Assembly: GCF_029714405.1 (NCBI RefSeq)
Contig: NZ_CP121650.1
Location: 5,523,001-5,587,000 of the forward strand
Length of the DNA stretch: 64,000 bases
From: Bradyrhizobium sp. CB82
GTDB lineage: Bacteria > Pseudomonadota > Alphaproteobacteria > Rhizobiales > Xanthobacteraceae
Direction of reading: 5' to 3'
The position numbers and the translations under genes were made by a program. Positions 63,967-64,000 of the stretch are shown here, piece after piece. Position 1 is the first letter of the stretch, and each line of letters starts with the position of its first letter. The notes beneath the pieces were generated by a model, which worked only from the letters and a program-made list of their open reading frames with translations, searched no databases and was not told where the DNA came from.

Positions 63967-64000
63967 ATGCGCAGCATCAGGCTCGGAGCCGGAGCCGGCT
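63967..64000 (+). CDS. start of an AtuA-family (DUF1446) protein, cut by window edge
   Basis: Only the first 11 residues, MRSIRLGAGAG, are visible. The IRxGAGAG opening is characteristic, from memory, of AtuA-family (DUF1446) proteins of acyclic-terpene and related catabolism. GGAG lies 12 bases before the ATG. It is divergent from the LysR gene, so an inducible operon running out of the window is likely. The identification rests on very few residues. Confidence 0.4.
   Translation, partial: MRSIRLGAGAG

Overview
The window looks like chromosome of an alphaproteobacterium in the Bradyrhizobium group. The reasons are: high GC throughout, a rhizobial palindromic intergenic repeat at 2039-2113, a rhizobial-type L-rhamnose operon (isomerase plus bifunctional aldolase-dehydrogenase, DeoR regulator, ABC importer and kinase), and a long series of import-plus-catabolism islands, each with its own LysR, AraC, LacI or DeoR regulator. 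This is inferred from gene content, not from a database search.

Layout. 1-2012: a LacI-type repressor divergent from a short-chain dehydrogenase, with two LacI-like operators between them. 2113-12685: L-rhamnose utilisation, with rhaD-rhaI on the minus strand and rhaR-T-P-Q-S-K on the plus strand. Imported rhamnose is isomerised, phosphorylated, cleaved and oxidised. 12733-26631: a minus-strand type I secretion unit made of a giant (about 3581 aa) DUF4347/RTX/VCBS/cadherin-like adhesin, an exporter ATPase and a membrane fusion protein. The adhesin gene holds 13 almost identical 339-bp units and 5 units of 408 bp. 27591-36509: a GlxA-type AraC regulator divergent from heterotetrameric sarcosine oxidase (soxBDAG), followed by glyA and sdaA. 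Together these turn sarcosine into glycine, then serine, then pyruvate. 36625-37143: a stand-alone prolyl-tRNA editing protein of different base composition.

37407-48671: a nitrogen-compound island. A branched-chain-amino-acid-type ABC importer is followed by a hybrid of PxpA, PxpB and PxpC with its own biotin carboxylase and an 80-residue biotin carrier. Two paralogous LysR regulators bracket it. 48778-62469: an AraC regulator, an ATP-dependent hydantoinase/oxoprolinase pair (hyuA-hyuB), a sugar-type ABC importer with a TorT-like binding protein, and a three-subunit molybdenum hydroxylase, all on one strand with short gaps or overlaps. I infer import of an N-heterocycle, hydroxylation beside the ring nitrogen to give a lactam or imide, and ATP-driven ring opening. 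This is the best candidate here for an undescribed pathway. 62470-64000: a gap with a candidate 33-residue membrane protein behind a possible general-stress promoter, then a LysR regulator divergent from a gene cut by the window edge whose first 11 residues resemble AtuA-family proteins.

No rRNA, tRNA, CRISPR array, phage or intact insertion sequence was recognised. Product names are family-level assignments from motifs and gene order. Substrates of the two nitrogen islands are not settled by sequence alone.
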